DNA from: Flavobacteriales bacterium
Lineage (GTDB): Bacteria; Bacteroidota; Bacteroidia; Flavobacteriales_D; Crocinitomicaceae
Reading direction: 5' to 3'
DNA: 64,000 nt
Assembly (NCBI GenBank): GCA_015665275.1
Contig: JADFAL010000041.1
Coordinates: forward strand, 1 to 64,000
Each line of letters begins with the position of its first letter. Position 1 is the first letter of the stretch. This document shows, piece after piece, positions 18,495 to 28,701 of this stretch. Made by a program: the position numbers and the translations under genes. A model generated the notes under the pieces. That model was not told the origin of the DNA. It did not search any database and saw nothing but the letters and a program-made list of their open reading frames with translations.

Positions 18495-19565
18495 TTACTT
18501 CGGTGCTTTGTATTTTATTGTGTTGCGGTACAACAAAATAAAGACGAAAATGAAGTACGAAATAAAGAATACAACCGGAAGATCCGTATCTAATTTTACC
18601 AAATTGACCATGGCTACCGAGAGTAGGCAAGCGATGGCTCCGATGGTTAAAAATACGTACCATACCTTTTTATCCGATAGCCCTGAGTAAACAAGGTGAT
18701 GTGTTGTATGATCCTTACCTCCAATCATGGGGGATTGTCCTCTTTTCAATCGATTTATTACTACCGTAAGTGTATCCACCGCAGCTGGAGTAAATGCAAC
18801 CAAGGCTATGCACAATCCTAACCACGCTGGGCTTTCTGTATCGTAAGAAACATTCCAATGGTTCTGCATACTAAAGAAGGCAACAAACAGTCCAATAAAC
18901 TGTGAGCCCGCATCCCCCATAAACAGCTTCGAAGGGTGTACATTCATCGTTAAGAAACCAACGACTGCGCCTATCACACTGATGTTGATTAGCGTGAAAA
19001 TATTCGTATTGAATTCAAATATCAACCAATTAGAAAGCAAACATGAAAGCAGAATAAAGAAGACAGTGGTTCCGGTAATTCCGTCCATATTATCCAGCAT
19101 ATTCAGGGAATTCATCACAATGATTACCCATACAACGGTCACAATTGCATCTGGACCGGCTAAGTGGAATAGGTGAATGGACGAACCGGTAATTACGAAG
19201 AAAAATCCACAAAGAATCTGTGTAGAGAGCTTGACCAAAGGGCGTGTGTTGTAGGCATCATCGGCCAATCCCATCAGGAAAGCAATACTTCCTGCACCAA
19301 ACAATCCTACGAATTCAGGATTTTGAAAAACATTCCTGTCTTCTCCGAACACTATTGAATAGGCAATGGATGCGAATACGAAAACAACGAAGAAACTTAC
19401 TCCTCCTAAAGACGGTTTTGATTGATTGCTCCATCGAACCACCACGTCGTTCTTGTTACGTATTCCTAAAGATTTTGAAAATCGAAGTAAGATGACATTA
19501 CATATTATTGCAAGCAACATTCCTCCAATCCCAAAGCCAAGAAGTTGTACTAGTTTTGCAATCAC
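18495..19565 (-). CDS. MraY/WecA-like undecaprenyl-phosphate glycosylphosphotransferase
   Basis: Multi-TM; LADDAYNTRPLVK, NMLDNMDGITG, FMGDAGSQFIG motifs; GTG start. Confidence 0.9.
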   Translation of the reverse strand: MIAKLVQLLGFGIGGMLLAIICNVILLRFSKSLGIRNKNDVVVRWSNQSKPSLGGVSFFVVFVFASIAYSIVFGEDRNVFQNPEFVGLFGAGSIAFLMGLADDAYNTRPLVKLSTQILCGFFFVITGSSIHLFHLAGPDAIVTVVWVIIVMNSLNMLDNMDGITGTTVFFILLSCLLSNWLIFEFNTNIFTLINISVIGAVVGFLTMNVHPSKLFMGDAGSQFIGLFVAFFSMQNHWNVSYDTESPAWLGLCIALVAFTPAAVDTLTVVINRLKRGQSPMIGGKDHTTHHLVYSGLSDKKVWYVFLTIGAIACLLSVAMVNLVKLDTDLPVVFFISYFIFVFILLYRNTIKYKAPK

Positions 19566-19588
19566 GTAAAAAGTAACTTTAGTCTCAA

Positions 19589-19596
19589 CAAAGGTA
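19589..19596 (-). promoter_or_regulatory. -7 box TACCTTTG upstream of the MraY/WecA-like gene
   Basis: Exact TAnnTTTG match on the minus strand, 23 nt upstream of the GTG. Confidence 0.45.
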
Positions 19597-19639
19597 GAAA
19601 AATTTGAGAGTACTGTTCTCTCATTGCACCAAACAGCGC

Positions 19640-22084
19640 TTATTTAGACCTACCCAAAATAGTACGGATTTTTCTTTTGATTCGCACCCATAGAGATGGC
19701 TTGGTAAACTTATCCATGTCGTCTTCCATATACCCGGAAGTATATCCGTAGCCGTAACCATAGCCATAACCGTAACCATAGCCGTAACTCGAGTTTCGGT
19801 TCGATTGCACCCCATTCAAAATCACGTTCAGTGACTTCAACTGCTGCATATCAAACAACTCTTTGATTCGGTAGGTAAAGTTTCGCTTCGAGTAATGCGA
19901 TTTGAAAATATAAATCGGAATATCAGCCTCCGTAAGATTTTTCACTCCATCAGAAACCAAGCCGACTGGTGGATTGTCAATGATGATAACGTCATATAGC
20001 GATTTCAATTCTTCTATAATCTCCTTATATCGATCACTCAGAAGTAACTCGGATGGGTTTGGTGGAATCGGTCCAGCGGTAATGAAATCCAATTCTGGAA
20101 TAGTTGAATTCTTAATACATTCTTCCAAATTGGACTGTCCAACGATCAATGAACTCATTCCGTGCGTATTGTCATCGTCGAACCCAAGGTGTACTTTCGG
20201 TTTACGTAAATCCAAATCAAGAAGTATGGTTTTCTTTCCAGACATGGCGATTATACCTCCAAGATTCAAGGCTACGAAGGTCTTACCCTCCCCTGAAATA
20301 GAGGATGAAATGGCGATCGTCTTATAGTTCGGATGGATATAACTTAGGTTTGTACGAATCTTCCGCATCGCCTCGGCCATAATGGATTTTGGTGCTTCAG
20401 CTACAACCAACTGCGAGTATTCCATTGAGAACTTTAACAATGGCACTCCTCCTAGAATTGATGCGCGATCCGGAAGTGTATTTTCCAAATCCTCAATCAG
20501 GTTAATTTCGTTGAACGTAAGGTAGCGGAAAAGCATAATCCCGATTCCAATAAATGATCCAACCAAAATGAAGGTGAAGTAAACAAATCCACCATTTGGA
20601 GCTACGGGCTCAGAGCTCACCACTGGCATTCGTAGAATTCGGTTTTCAGAAGCATATCCTGCGTCGGAAATGGAATACAACACTTTCTTTTCCGTCAAAA
20701 GCGTGAAGTACTTTTCGTTCAATTCCTGGATATTATTCAAACGGCTATATTCCATCCGTTGTTCGGGCAATCCAGTAAGTTTCCCTGTACTTTCGTTGAT
20801 TTTACCCACCAATTTGATCGCTTCCGAATTCAATCGCACCTTAATAGTTGCAATGCTTAACAAGATCGTATTGATCTTACTATCGATACGTTTCTGAACC
20901 AAAATCACTTTTGGATTGTCGCTTGTCAACGAGACCAAATAGTCTTCTTTCTTTTCTAATAATTGTCGCAGTTCGGTAATGTGGTTGCTCAATGCCGACT
21001 CGTAGCTTTTGCCTAAAATCTCAGGAATCATACCGAAAACGCTAAGACTATCCGATGTTGATCCCATCCCTTGAGACGCAGATTCCAATCGACTGTTGAT
21101 CGTATCCAGTGAAGCAATTTCGCTTTTCACTTCCGTAAGTTCCAATTTCAATTCACTCAATTCCTCGTTGGCATCATCTCCTGTAAATTCGGGGTCAACG
21201 ACATTCGTTTTTGAGTAGAACTCGGTGAGGCTGTCTTGTGAAGACAACAATTCGAAATAAAGTGAATCCAGCTGCGTGTTAATGAAGTCCAGCACGTTTT
21301 CAGAACTCTTACGTTTTATTTCCTCGTCATAGTCCTGATATGCTTGGGCTACGGCCAAACTAACATCACGACACATTCTGGCGTTGTGGCCTTTAAACGA
21401 TACCTGAATTGTTCTGGCATTCGGATCCATTGGAATCACGTCAAGCCCAGGATGCAGTCGTCTCACTAATTCTTCCAAATCGTTGATGACAAAGTACAGT
21501 TCATTCTCCTCCGCCATGCTGACAAACGCCTTTGGGTTCGAAGATCGAATTTCGACTTTCATGTCGAGATTGGCCATTGGAGAGTTGAGCGTCCCTTTTA
21601 ACTTGACCTTCTTCCCTCCTTTCTTATATGCAAGAACGACTTGATTGTTTTTGTAAGAGATGCCAATTTCTTTGTTTATAAGAGACGAATCTCTCAGTTC
21701 TAGAATGGCTACATTCAATCTCTTAGACACGTAAAGCTCTTCGGTTAGAAGCTTCCCTCTCGAGAAGGTACTTACGTTCATATCCAACCTTTTTACGGCT
21801 CTCTCAAATAAAAGCTCAGAACGCAACAATTCGACTACTGCAGAAATTTCATCGTCTTGTGTGTTGATATTCTCGAAATCGATAACATCTGCTGCTTTAT
21901 CCTGATTAGAAATCTGTAACATCAAAGACGATTCGTAATCTGGTTTGGTATATCGAAGATAGAAGTACGCGAGAACAACAAATACTCCAACAAAGCCAAG
22001 TACCCAGAACCAATAACGACGAAATATCGTCCGTAGGATCAACGGATCATATGAGGTATTTATGAATAATTTTTGCTTTGCCAC
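19640..22084 (-). CDS. Polysaccharide biosynthesis tyrosine autokinase (Wzc-like BY-kinase)
   Basis: Wzz domain plus SSISGEGKTFVALNLGGIIAMSGKKTILLDLDLRKP, IIDNPPVGLVSD; C-terminal YGYGYGYGYGYGY tyrosine cluster. Confidence 0.93.
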   Translation of the reverse strand: MAKQKLFINTSYDPLILRTIFRRYWFWVLGFVGVFVVLAYFYLRYTKPDYESSLMLQISNQDKAADVIDFENINTQDDEISAVVELLRSELLFERAVKRLDMNVSTFSRGKLLTEELYVSKRLNVAILELRDSSLINKEIGISYKNNQVVLAYKKGGKKVKLKGTLNSPMANLDMKVEIRSSNPKAFVSMAEENELYFVINDLEELVRRLHPGLDVIPMDPNARTIQVSFKGHNARMCRDVSLAVAQAYQDYDEEIKRKSSENVLDFINTQLDSLYFELLSSQDSLTEFYSKTNVVDPEFTGDDANEELSELKLELTEVKSEIASLDTINSRLESASQGMGSTSDSLSVFGMIPEILGKSYESALSNHITELRQLLEKKEDYLVSLTSDNPKVILVQKRIDSKINTILLSIATIKVRLNSEAIKLVGKINESTGKLTGLPEQRMEYSRLNNIQELNEKYFTLLTEKKVLYSISDAGYASENRILRMPVVSSEPVAPNGGFVYFTFILVGSFIGIGIMLFRYLTFNEINLIEDLENTLPDRASILGGVPLLKFSMEYSQLVVAEAPKSIMAEAMRKIRTNLSYIHPNYKTIAISSSISGEGKTFVALNLGGIIAMSGKKTILLDLDLRKPKVHLGFDDDNTHGMSSLIVGQSNLEECIKNSTIPELDFITAGPIPPNPSELLLSDRYKEIIEELKSLYDVIIIDNPPVGLVSDGVKNLTEADIPIYIFKSHYSKRNFTYRIKELFDMQQLKSLNVILNGVQSNRNSSYGYGYGYGYGYGYGYTSGYMEDDMDKFTKPSLWVRIKRKIRTILGRSK
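19744..19790 (-). repeat. 6-bp codon-pair repeat encoding (Tyr-Gly)n tail of the BY-kinase
   Basis: Repeated TAYGGN units (minus strand) encoding YGYGYGYGYGYGYGY. Confidence 0.85.
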
Positions 22085-22102
22085 GCGCTCTTCTTTTCTG
22101 CC

Positions 22103-22870
22103 TTATAAATTGGATATTAAGGTGACCAATACTGCTAAGGATGCTAATAACGATCCAAGTGGTACTACCTTTTCCAGAATCTCTCTACCCAGTTCCGGTG
22201 CTGGCTCAACATAAATGTAATCATTGGCCTGAACAACCAAATCTGTGAATTTCAATCCTTCAATTACCGATAAATCCATTACGTAAACGATGCGTTCTCC
22301 GTTGACATTTCGCATCAACTTCACTGTATTTGCTTTTCCTCGATCGGCAATTCCTCCCGCTAATGCAATTACTTCCATTAATGTGGTATTGGTATTTGTC
22401 AACGGTACAACTTTCGCATCTGATCCGCTTCCAGGGAATACAATAACACGCTGATTGGTAATCTGCACTTTCACAAACGGATTTTTGTATTCGGTTGAAT
22501 ACAATAACTCAAGCGTATCCTCGAAGTTCTCAACTGTCATACCAACAGCATCTACCTTCCCAAGTTTCGGAAGTTCCACTTGACCACTGTTACGCACTAC
22601 GTATTCCGCTTGATCAAATTCTCCGTTGGCCCCAACCGATATTTCAGTAGTACCATCAATCAAATCCTCTCCTTCATTCATGTAAAGTTGAAAGGCGATT
22701 TTATCATTCACGGCAATTTTATACTCTTCGGTAGGTTGCAAAGGGATTTCGTCTGAATTCACTTCAGTTCCCTTGGCTTGCTTCAGCATCAGATTGCTAT
22801 TCACACCACAAGAAGCGGTGATAATCAAACAAGCAACAAATGCGAAAATTACGTTTATACTTTTAAACAT
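22103..22870 (-). CDS. Polysaccharide export lipoprotein (Wza/SLBB-like)
   Basis: Lipobox ASC; EYKIAVNDKIAFQLY...VRNSGQVELPKLGKV...TNTTLMEVIALAGG. Confidence 0.9.
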   Translation of the reverse strand: MFKSINVIFAFVACLIITASCGVNSNLMLKQAKGTEVNSDEIPLQPTEEYKIAVNDKIAFQLYMNEGEDLIDGTTEISVGANGEFDQAEYVVRNSGQVELPKLGKVDAVGMTVENFEDTLELLYSTEYKNPFVKVQITNQRVIVFPGSGSDAKVVPLTNTNTTLMEVIALAGGIADRGKANTVKLMRNVNGERIVYVMDLSVIEGLKFTDLVVQANDYIYVEPAPELGREILEKVVPLGSLLASLAVLVTLISNL

Positions 22871-24062
22871 CTACTCCGTTTTTCTCTAACAATTCTTTGT
22901 ACAAAACATCCATGTTGGATGCCAAAGTATTGTAGTGGAATGTATCCTTTACGAATGTCCAGCCATTTTGTGACATTTTTTGACGTTTTTTTTCATTTTC
23001 GACCAATTCGAGCACTCGTTCGGAGAACAAATCGGCGTCATTCACCGGTACTACGAATCCAGTATCACCATCTTTTACAATATCTCGAACGCCGCCAACA
23101 TCAGTTGAAATCACTGGGATGCATGCCGCTTGCGCTTCAATCAAACTTACGGGAGTGCCTTCGTTATGCGACGTCAGACAAATCAAATCTATCGCAGCAT
23201 TGAACGAGGCAATATCTGTAATCCACGAGGTCAAAACAATTGTATCAGGATACTTTTCATTCAATTCATTCGCTCGATTTTCGATTGATTCGCGTTCCGA
23301 GCCATCTCCTACAACGAACAACTTCAATTTCTTGTTTGTTTTCGCCAATACTTTTTCCATCGAGTTGAAAAACAGATCGTGATTTTTGATGGACGCAAAA
23401 CGTCCAACAATGGCAATTGCAATAGTGTCATCGGTCAACCCTAATTCCTTGCGCTTTGACTCGCGCTCTTGAGTACGCTTATCGTTAAACGGCTGAAGAT
23501 CAAATCCCAATGGGATCACATGTGTTTTTTCCCGTTTACAGATCTTATGCACATCGCAAAGTTCGTCTCGTTGTCGGTTCGAAATTGCCACGATTGCTTG
23601 TGACTTTTTCGCCAGATTTTTTTCAATTTCCTTGAATACGCGCGTCTTCACCTTCCCGAAATAAGAATGAAAAACATGACCATGGAATGTATGAACAATC
23701 ACAGGCACGTCGCAGGCATCTGCTGCCTTTCTACCAAGCGCCCCTGCCTTTGAGGCATGTGTATGAACAATGTGCGGTTTGAATTCTCGAATAATTTCCT
23801 TCAGGCGCTTGTATGCCTGACGATCGCTTGTCAAGCTCGGGTTTCGCACCATTTCTTCAATGAGAATTGGTTCAATCCCATAACTTTTCGGAATATGAAG
23901 CGAATCGGACTCATCTTCTTCGGGCAATCCACCAACAAGTATGGTCTCGTAATCATCACTCAAAAATCGAGTGAGAAACGTAGCGTTGAAAGTAGGTCCT
24001 CCGATATTAAATCGGTTGATGATGCGTAATACGCGAATTTTTTCCTTAGGTCGTTTCGGCAT
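22863..24062 (-). CDS. Glycosyltransferase family 4 (GT4)
   Basis: HTHASKAGALGRKAA, HTFHGHVF, LIEAQAACIPVISTDVGGVRDIVKDGDTGF. Confidence 0.93.
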   Translation of the reverse strand: MPKRPKEKIRVLRIINRFNIGGPTFNATFLTRFLSDDYETILVGGLPEEDESDSLHIPKSYGIEPILIEEMVRNPSLTSDRQAYKRLKEIIREFKPHIVHTHASKAGALGRKAADACDVPVIVHTFHGHVFHSYFGKVKTRVFKEIEKNLAKKSQAIVAISNRQRDELCDVHKICKREKTHVIPLGFDLQPFNDKRTQERESKRKELGLTDDTIAIAIVGRFASIKNHDLFFNSMEKVLAKTNKKLKLFVVGDGSERESIENRANELNEKYPDTIVLTSWITDIASFNAAIDLICLTSHNEGTPVSLIEAQAACIPVISTDVGGVRDIVKDGDTGFVVPVNDADLFSERVLELVENEKKRQKMSQNGWTFVKDTFHYNTLASNMDVLYKELLEKNGVDV

Positions 24063-24110
24063 TGTCCCGCGCGTGTTGTTAGTAAATTTCCGTTGTCTCT
24101 AGTACGTTAA

Positions 24111-25607
24111 TTGATGAATCTTACGAGATTTATCAAAAACAACGCGATGAAGATAGTAAGTTCACTCCTTTTAATCCTGCTTATAATCTCAAATTTTGCA
24201 TTCTCGCAACAATCTCTCACGAATGCAGTTTCGACTTTTACAAATGGATCGGGAATGGAGCATGCATCTGTCAGCATCGAAATCTATGATTTGGATTCAA
24301 AGTCCACAGTAGCTTCGCACAACACAAACCTCACATTACCAACGGCTTCAACGGCAAAATTGTTCTCGACGGCAACAGCATTGGAAATTCTGGGGCCTGA
24401 TTATCGTGCAAAAACAAGATTGTACGTCGAAGGCTATGTGGAAGATGGGAAATTAATTGGCAACCTTTGGATTCGAGGAGGCGGTGATCCCTCTCTTGGA
24501 AGTAAATATTTCAATTCTCCGGGACATGAATTGGATTTCATGAAGCCTTGGATTGACAGTTTAAAGAATATGGGGATTACATCCATTAGCGGTGGAGTCA
24601 TTGGTGATGGTTCCGAATTTGGATACGAGGGTGCGCCAGATGGCTGGAATTGGGTCGATATGGGAAATTACTACGGTGCCGGACCTTCAGGACTAACCAT
24701 TTACGACAATCTTGTACGGTATACTTTCACTTCAGGAAGTACGCCGGGAAGGGTGGTTAAAGTGAAATCCATTGAGCCGGAAGTTCCCGGGCTGATCTAT
24801 CATAATTACGTAAAGTCTTCCAAGCGCAGCGGAGATAATGCCTATTTGTATGGTGGTCCATACGCTTTCGATCGTTTTGGATCGGGAACTATTCCTATCA
24901 ATAAAAGTGCATTTCTGGTAAAAGGAAGCTTGCCCGATCCTGAATTGCAATGTGCTCATGAGTTGACAGAGTTGCTGCAATCGAATGGCATTGATGTGAT
25001 GGAAGAACCGCATGGTTGTCGTTCTATGGAAGTTTTCAGTAAATCCACGGATTACGACAAACGAACTTTGGTCGCTACTCATGAGGGAGAATCGTTACAG
25101 GCAATTATTAAAGAAACCAATCACCGTAGCGTGAATTTGTTTGCGGAACACATGCTGAATCTAATCGGTTACGAAGAGACTGGAAACGGCAGCACAGCTT
25201 CAGGCATTGGTGTGTTTGAGAAGCATTGGAATGCGAAAATTAATACTTCGGGACTGCATCTGAATGACGGAAGCGGGCTTTCTCGAAGCAATGCCATTTC
25301 TGCGCATCACTTTGTGCAGTTTTTAGAGGCAATGAATACAAGCAGCCAAAAGGATGCATTCCGAAAGTCATTGCCAGTTGCTGGTGAATCAGGAACAATG
25401 AAATACGTGTGTAGAAATGCCGCTGGCCATGGAAGAATTGCGGCAAAAAGCGGATCGATGACACGCATTAAAAGTTATTCGGGCTATGTGGATTCAAAAA
25501 CAGGGAAGCACTACGCCTTTGCGATAATTGTGAATAATTACAGCGGGAGTTCAAGTTCATTGAAGACGAAGTTTCAAGCTTTGATGAACGCGATATCGGT
25601 GAATTGA
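24111..25607 (+). CDS. dacB: D-alanyl-D-alanine carboxypeptidase/endopeptidase (PBP4/DacB family)
   Basis: TASTAKLFSTATALEILG SxxK motif, LNDGSGLSRSN, AAKSGSM. Confidence 0.93.
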   Translation: MMNLTRFIKNNAMKIVSSLLLILLIISNFAFSQQSLTNAVSTFTNGSGMEHASVSIEIYDLDSKSTVASHNTNLTLPTASTAKLFSTATALEILGPDYRAKTRLYVEGYVEDGKLIGNLWIRGGGDPSLGSKYFNSPGHELDFMKPWIDSLKNMGITSISGGVIGDGSEFGYEGAPDGWNWVDMGNYYGAGPSGLTIYDNLVRYTFTSGSTPGRVVKVKSIEPEVPGLIYHNYVKSSKRSGDNAYLYGGPYAFDRFGSGTIPINKSAFLVKGSLPDPELQCAHELTELLQSNGIDVMEEPHGCRSMEVFSKSTDYDKRTLVATHEGESLQAIIKETNHRSVNLFAEHMLNLIGYEETGNGSTASGIGVFEKHWNAKINTSGLHLNDGSGLSRSNAISAHHFVQFLEAMNTSSQKDAFRKSLPVAGESGTMKYVCRNAAGHGRIAAKSGSMTRIKSYSGYVDSKTGKHYAFAIIVNNYSGSSSSLKTKFQALMNAISVN

Positions 25608-25700
25608 TTTCTATCGAAAAGCGGAATATTCGAATATCGGAATATCCCGATTTAAAAGATGAGTGAAAATTAGGAACTCAAAACTAAAACTCGTATTTTA

Positions 25701-26672
25701 TTATATCTCAGCATCCAAGATCTCTTTCCAGAAATCAGCAACGCTCTGTCCTTTACATTCAATCATTTGAGGCACCAAACTCTCCGGTGAAAACCCGGGA
25801 ATGGTATTCACTTCAATCACGCACGGCTCTCCATCCACAATCATATAATCGATACGAGCGATGGATCGCAAATTCAGCAATTGATAGATTTTCTTAGATA
25901 ATTCCTGACAACGATCGCGCATTTCATCTGAAATTCTAGCAGGCGTGATTTCTTGCGATTTCCCCAAATACTTCGCCTCATAATCAAAGAAAGCATTGTC
26001 GGTCACAATTTCTGTCATAGGTAACGCTATCAAGCCTTCGGTTGATCGATAAACAGCACAGGTAACTTCAGTTCCATCTAAAAACGCTTCTAGTACCACC
26101 GTTTTCCCTTCCGCGAATGCATTGTCAACGGCGCTCTGTAGTTCTCCTGTCTCCTCAACACGGGCTATACCATAACTCGAACCAGAATCACAAGGCTTTA
26201 CAAAAATTGGAAGTCCCAATGCCTTGACAACCTTTTCTGTTGAGGGCATTTCCGAAGGCTTGGTTAAGTATATTGAATCTGCCACCTTAATGCCAAATCC
26301 TTTCAAGAACTGATTGCAATACCATTTATCGAAAGACAATTGCGATGCTAGCGGTCCAGAATTCACATATGGGATATCAATCATCTCCAAGTAGCCTTGA
26401 ATTTTCCCGTTTTCACCTGGGTCTCCATGAATATAAATAATAGCAACATCGATTTTTTGAGACACTCCATTTACTGAATAGGTAAAATTTGTTGCATCCA
26501 GTGGAACTTCGGAATCGTCCAATTGAACCGTCCATCCACTTTTTCTCAAGTAAATCATTCTGGGCAAATACCCTTCAGGGAAGTCGTCGAAGATGGTCTT
26601 TGCACTCTTCACAGAGATCTCAAACTCAGACGAATAACCACCGCAAATAATTCCTACTTGTTTCATATTCAA
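25701..26672 (-). CDS. ddl: D-alanine--D-alanine ligase
   Basis: ATP-grasp motifs: IYIHGDPGENGKIQGYLEMIDIPYVNSG, VKPCDSGSSYGI, EVNTIPGFSPESLVPQM. Confidence 0.93.
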   Translation of the reverse strand: MNMKQVGIICGGYSSEFEISVKSAKTIFDDFPEGYLPRMIYLRKSGWTVQLDDSEVPLDATNFTYSVNGVSQKIDVAIIYIHGDPGENGKIQGYLEMIDIPYVNSGPLASQLSFDKWYCNQFLKGFGIKVADSIYLTKPSEMPSTEKVVKALGLPIFVKPCDSGSSYGIARVEETGELQSAVDNAFAEGKTVVLEAFLDGTEVTCAVYRSTEGLIALPMTEIVTDNAFFDYEAKYLGKSQEITPARISDEMRDRCQELSKKIYQLLNLRSIARIDYMIVDGEPCVIEVNTIPGFSPESLVPQMIECKGQSVADFWKEILDAEI

Positions 26673-26816
26673 TACTTGTTAAGCGAAAGTAAGAGATAAA
26701 GCTACGTACAAACTGGTACAACATTCAAAGTTTTGCGCAATCGCGTTGTTAAATTCTCTAAAACGGTTAAATCTAAAATTTGCGAAAATCGCAAAACGAC
26801 TTATGAAGCATAGTAT

Positions 26817-26824
26817 TACTTTTG
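26817..26824 (+). promoter_or_regulatory. -7 box TACTTTTG upstream of the acyltransferase
   Basis: Exact TAnnTTTG match 19 nt upstream of the ATG. Confidence 0.45.
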
Positions 26825-26843
26825 TCTCAAGAATACACGGAAA

Positions 26844-28169
26844 ATGCGGATTTTATACTTCATATTATGGATCACCCTGCGCTATTCATTGCGCTTGTTT
26901 TATCCAAGACTTAAGATTATTGGGAGTCCAGCTTCTTTGTTCCGGCGCACTATCTATGTTGGAAACCATCCGGCATCGTTCATGGATCCAATTTCCGTAG
27001 CGGCGCTGCGCAACCCAAGTGTATTCTTCATGACGCGTGCCGACATCTTCACACCTGCGCTAAAACCAATCTTGTGGGCTTGTCAGATGCTTCCTATTCA
27101 TAGACAGCATGACGGAGGAGACACCCGTAAAAAGAATTCAAAGTCATTCGATCGCGCGTCGAGAGTATTGAAATACAATCGTTCATTGCTGATTTTCGGA
27201 GAAGGTTTTACCGACGATGTATTCATTCGAAGATTGAAACCCGTAAAGAAAGGTGCCGCCAAAATTGGTTTCGAGGCGTTAGAGAAATTGAATTGGAGTA
27301 AGAAAATTTATGTAGCTGCCGTTGGGTCCAATTATTCAAAGCCCAACCAAATGCGCAGTGACCTGCTAATTTCCACTTCGGAAGAATTCCTTCTCAACGA
27401 TTACCGCGAACTGTACGAGGAGAATCCGAACAAGGCCATTACGACTGTGACTCGACGTATTGAGCAAATGATGCAGGAACAAATTACGCATGTTCAAGAT
27501 AAAGCGCAAGCCGAGTTCCACGAGCAAATGATGATGCTCACGCGTCGTGGAATGAACGCTGACTCTTTCGATAAATCCATTCCTTTGGAAAGAAGATGGC
27601 GTTACTCTCAACGTTTGGCAAATTGGCTCAACGAGTTAGATATTGAAAAAGATGAGAAAATCTCGAAATTGAAGGAAGACATTGCTGCTTATTTCAAATT
27701 AATAAAGCGCATGCGAATCGAGGATAAGTACGTCTATTGGAAGCAAACGAGTCCAAAAGGCGAAAGAACGAAAGAGGTGATGATGATGATTGCCCTGTTC
27801 CCTTTTGCGATTCTCGGTTTGATTCATTGTGGACCTTGGTACATTCTCATAAAACGCTTCGTTGAGAAATCATTCAGACGTAAAGTATTCTGGGGATCTG
27901 TGAAACTGGTTGCCGCGAAAATCATCATGGGATTGGTTAACCTCCCTGTAATTTGGCTGTTCTATTACTTGATCTATCCTAGCTGGTGGATGGCAATAAC
28001 CTACTATTTTGCCATCGGCTTATTTGGTTTGGCAGCGTATATGTGGTTCAGATATCTCAAGTACTTCAAAACGAAGGGCGCAATCAACAACGCGAAAATG
28101 GACGCCTTTATCAAAAAGCGACAAGATCTTGTTGAACGCTTGAGCGAAGTGCTACCGACAACTTTGTAG
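26844..28169 (+). CDS. 1-acyl-sn-glycerol-3-phosphate acyltransferase-like (PlsC) protein with C-terminal TM extension
   Basis: VGNHPASFMDP, FGEGFTDDVFIRRLKPVKKGAAKIGFEA, then C-terminal TM helices. Confidence 0.82.
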   Translation: MRILYFILWITLRYSLRLFYPRLKIIGSPASLFRRTIYVGNHPASFMDPISVAALRNPSVFFMTRADIFTPALKPILWACQMLPIHRQHDGGDTRKKNSKSFDRASRVLKYNRSLLIFGEGFTDDVFIRRLKPVKKGAAKIGFEALEKLNWSKKIYVAAVGSNYSKPNQMRSDLLISTSEEFLLNDYRELYEENPNKAITTVTRRIEQMMQEQITHVQDKAQAEFHEQMMMLTRRGMNADSFDKSIPLERRWRYSQRLANWLNELDIEKDEKISKLKEDIAAYFKLIKRMRIEDKYVYWKQTSPKGERTKEVMMMIALFPFAILGLIHCGPWYILIKRFVEKSFRRKVFWGSVKLVAAKIIMGLVNLPVIWLFYYLIYPSWWMAITYYFAIGLFGLAAYMWFRYLKYFKTKGAINNAKMDAFIKKRQDLVERLSEVLPTTL

Positions 28170-28338
28170 TGAAAGAGATTTTAACCGCATTGGACGGAAA
28201 GATTCCTTTTTTCGAATAGTTTGATCAAATCATCTAGGTAAAGTCGATTCATAATCCTTTGTGTACTTCTGCACTACACATTGCAAATGGAACCAAGTTG
28301 GCTTTGATTTTGTGATAAAACACCCACCAGCCTTCTAT

Positions 28339-28701
28339 TTAAGCAATCGAACGAATCCAAAAAATCAGTCCTACTCCAACGAGAATGGAAACGGCAACAT
28401 TGAGCAAAGCAACGCCCATATGTCCGGATTGAAGTAATTGCGTGGTTTCATTGCTGAACGTACTAAAAGTGCTGAACCCACCGCAAAAACCTACCATCAA
28501 CAAAGGCTGCAACCAAGTAGATTCTGAATTTTTAGGCACTACAAATACAACCAACAAAGCGAGAACCAAACAAGCAAGGGTATTCGCAATGAACGTTCCC
28601 AACGGGAAATTTCCGGAGTAATAACTGGCAGCAACTTTCGAAACTCCGTAACGCGCAACGCTTCCAAGTCCGCCGCCAAGAAAAATCCAGAGGTACGTCA
28701 T
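28339..28701 (-). CDS. crcB: Fluoride efflux transporter CrcB/Fluc
   Basis: GGGLGSVARYGVSK, GTFIANTLACLVLALL, GFCGGFSTFSTFSNE; ATG at 28701. Confidence 0.93.
   Translation of the reverse strand: MTYLWIFLGGGLGSVARYGVSKVAASYYSGNFPLGTFIANTLACLVLALLVVFVVPKNSESTWLQPLLMVGFCGGFSTFSTFSNETTQLLQSGHMGVALLNVAVSILVGVGLIFWIRSIA

Noticed and set aside
22778-23203. 141-aa plus-strand ORF antisense to GT4 and wza-like genes
   Set aside because: Low-complexity translation and complete overlap with two confident genes.
28170-28338. Possible terminator or small RNA between the acyltransferase and crcB genes
   Set aside because: Short imperfect stem (GGA...TTCC) and T-run only; insufficient support.
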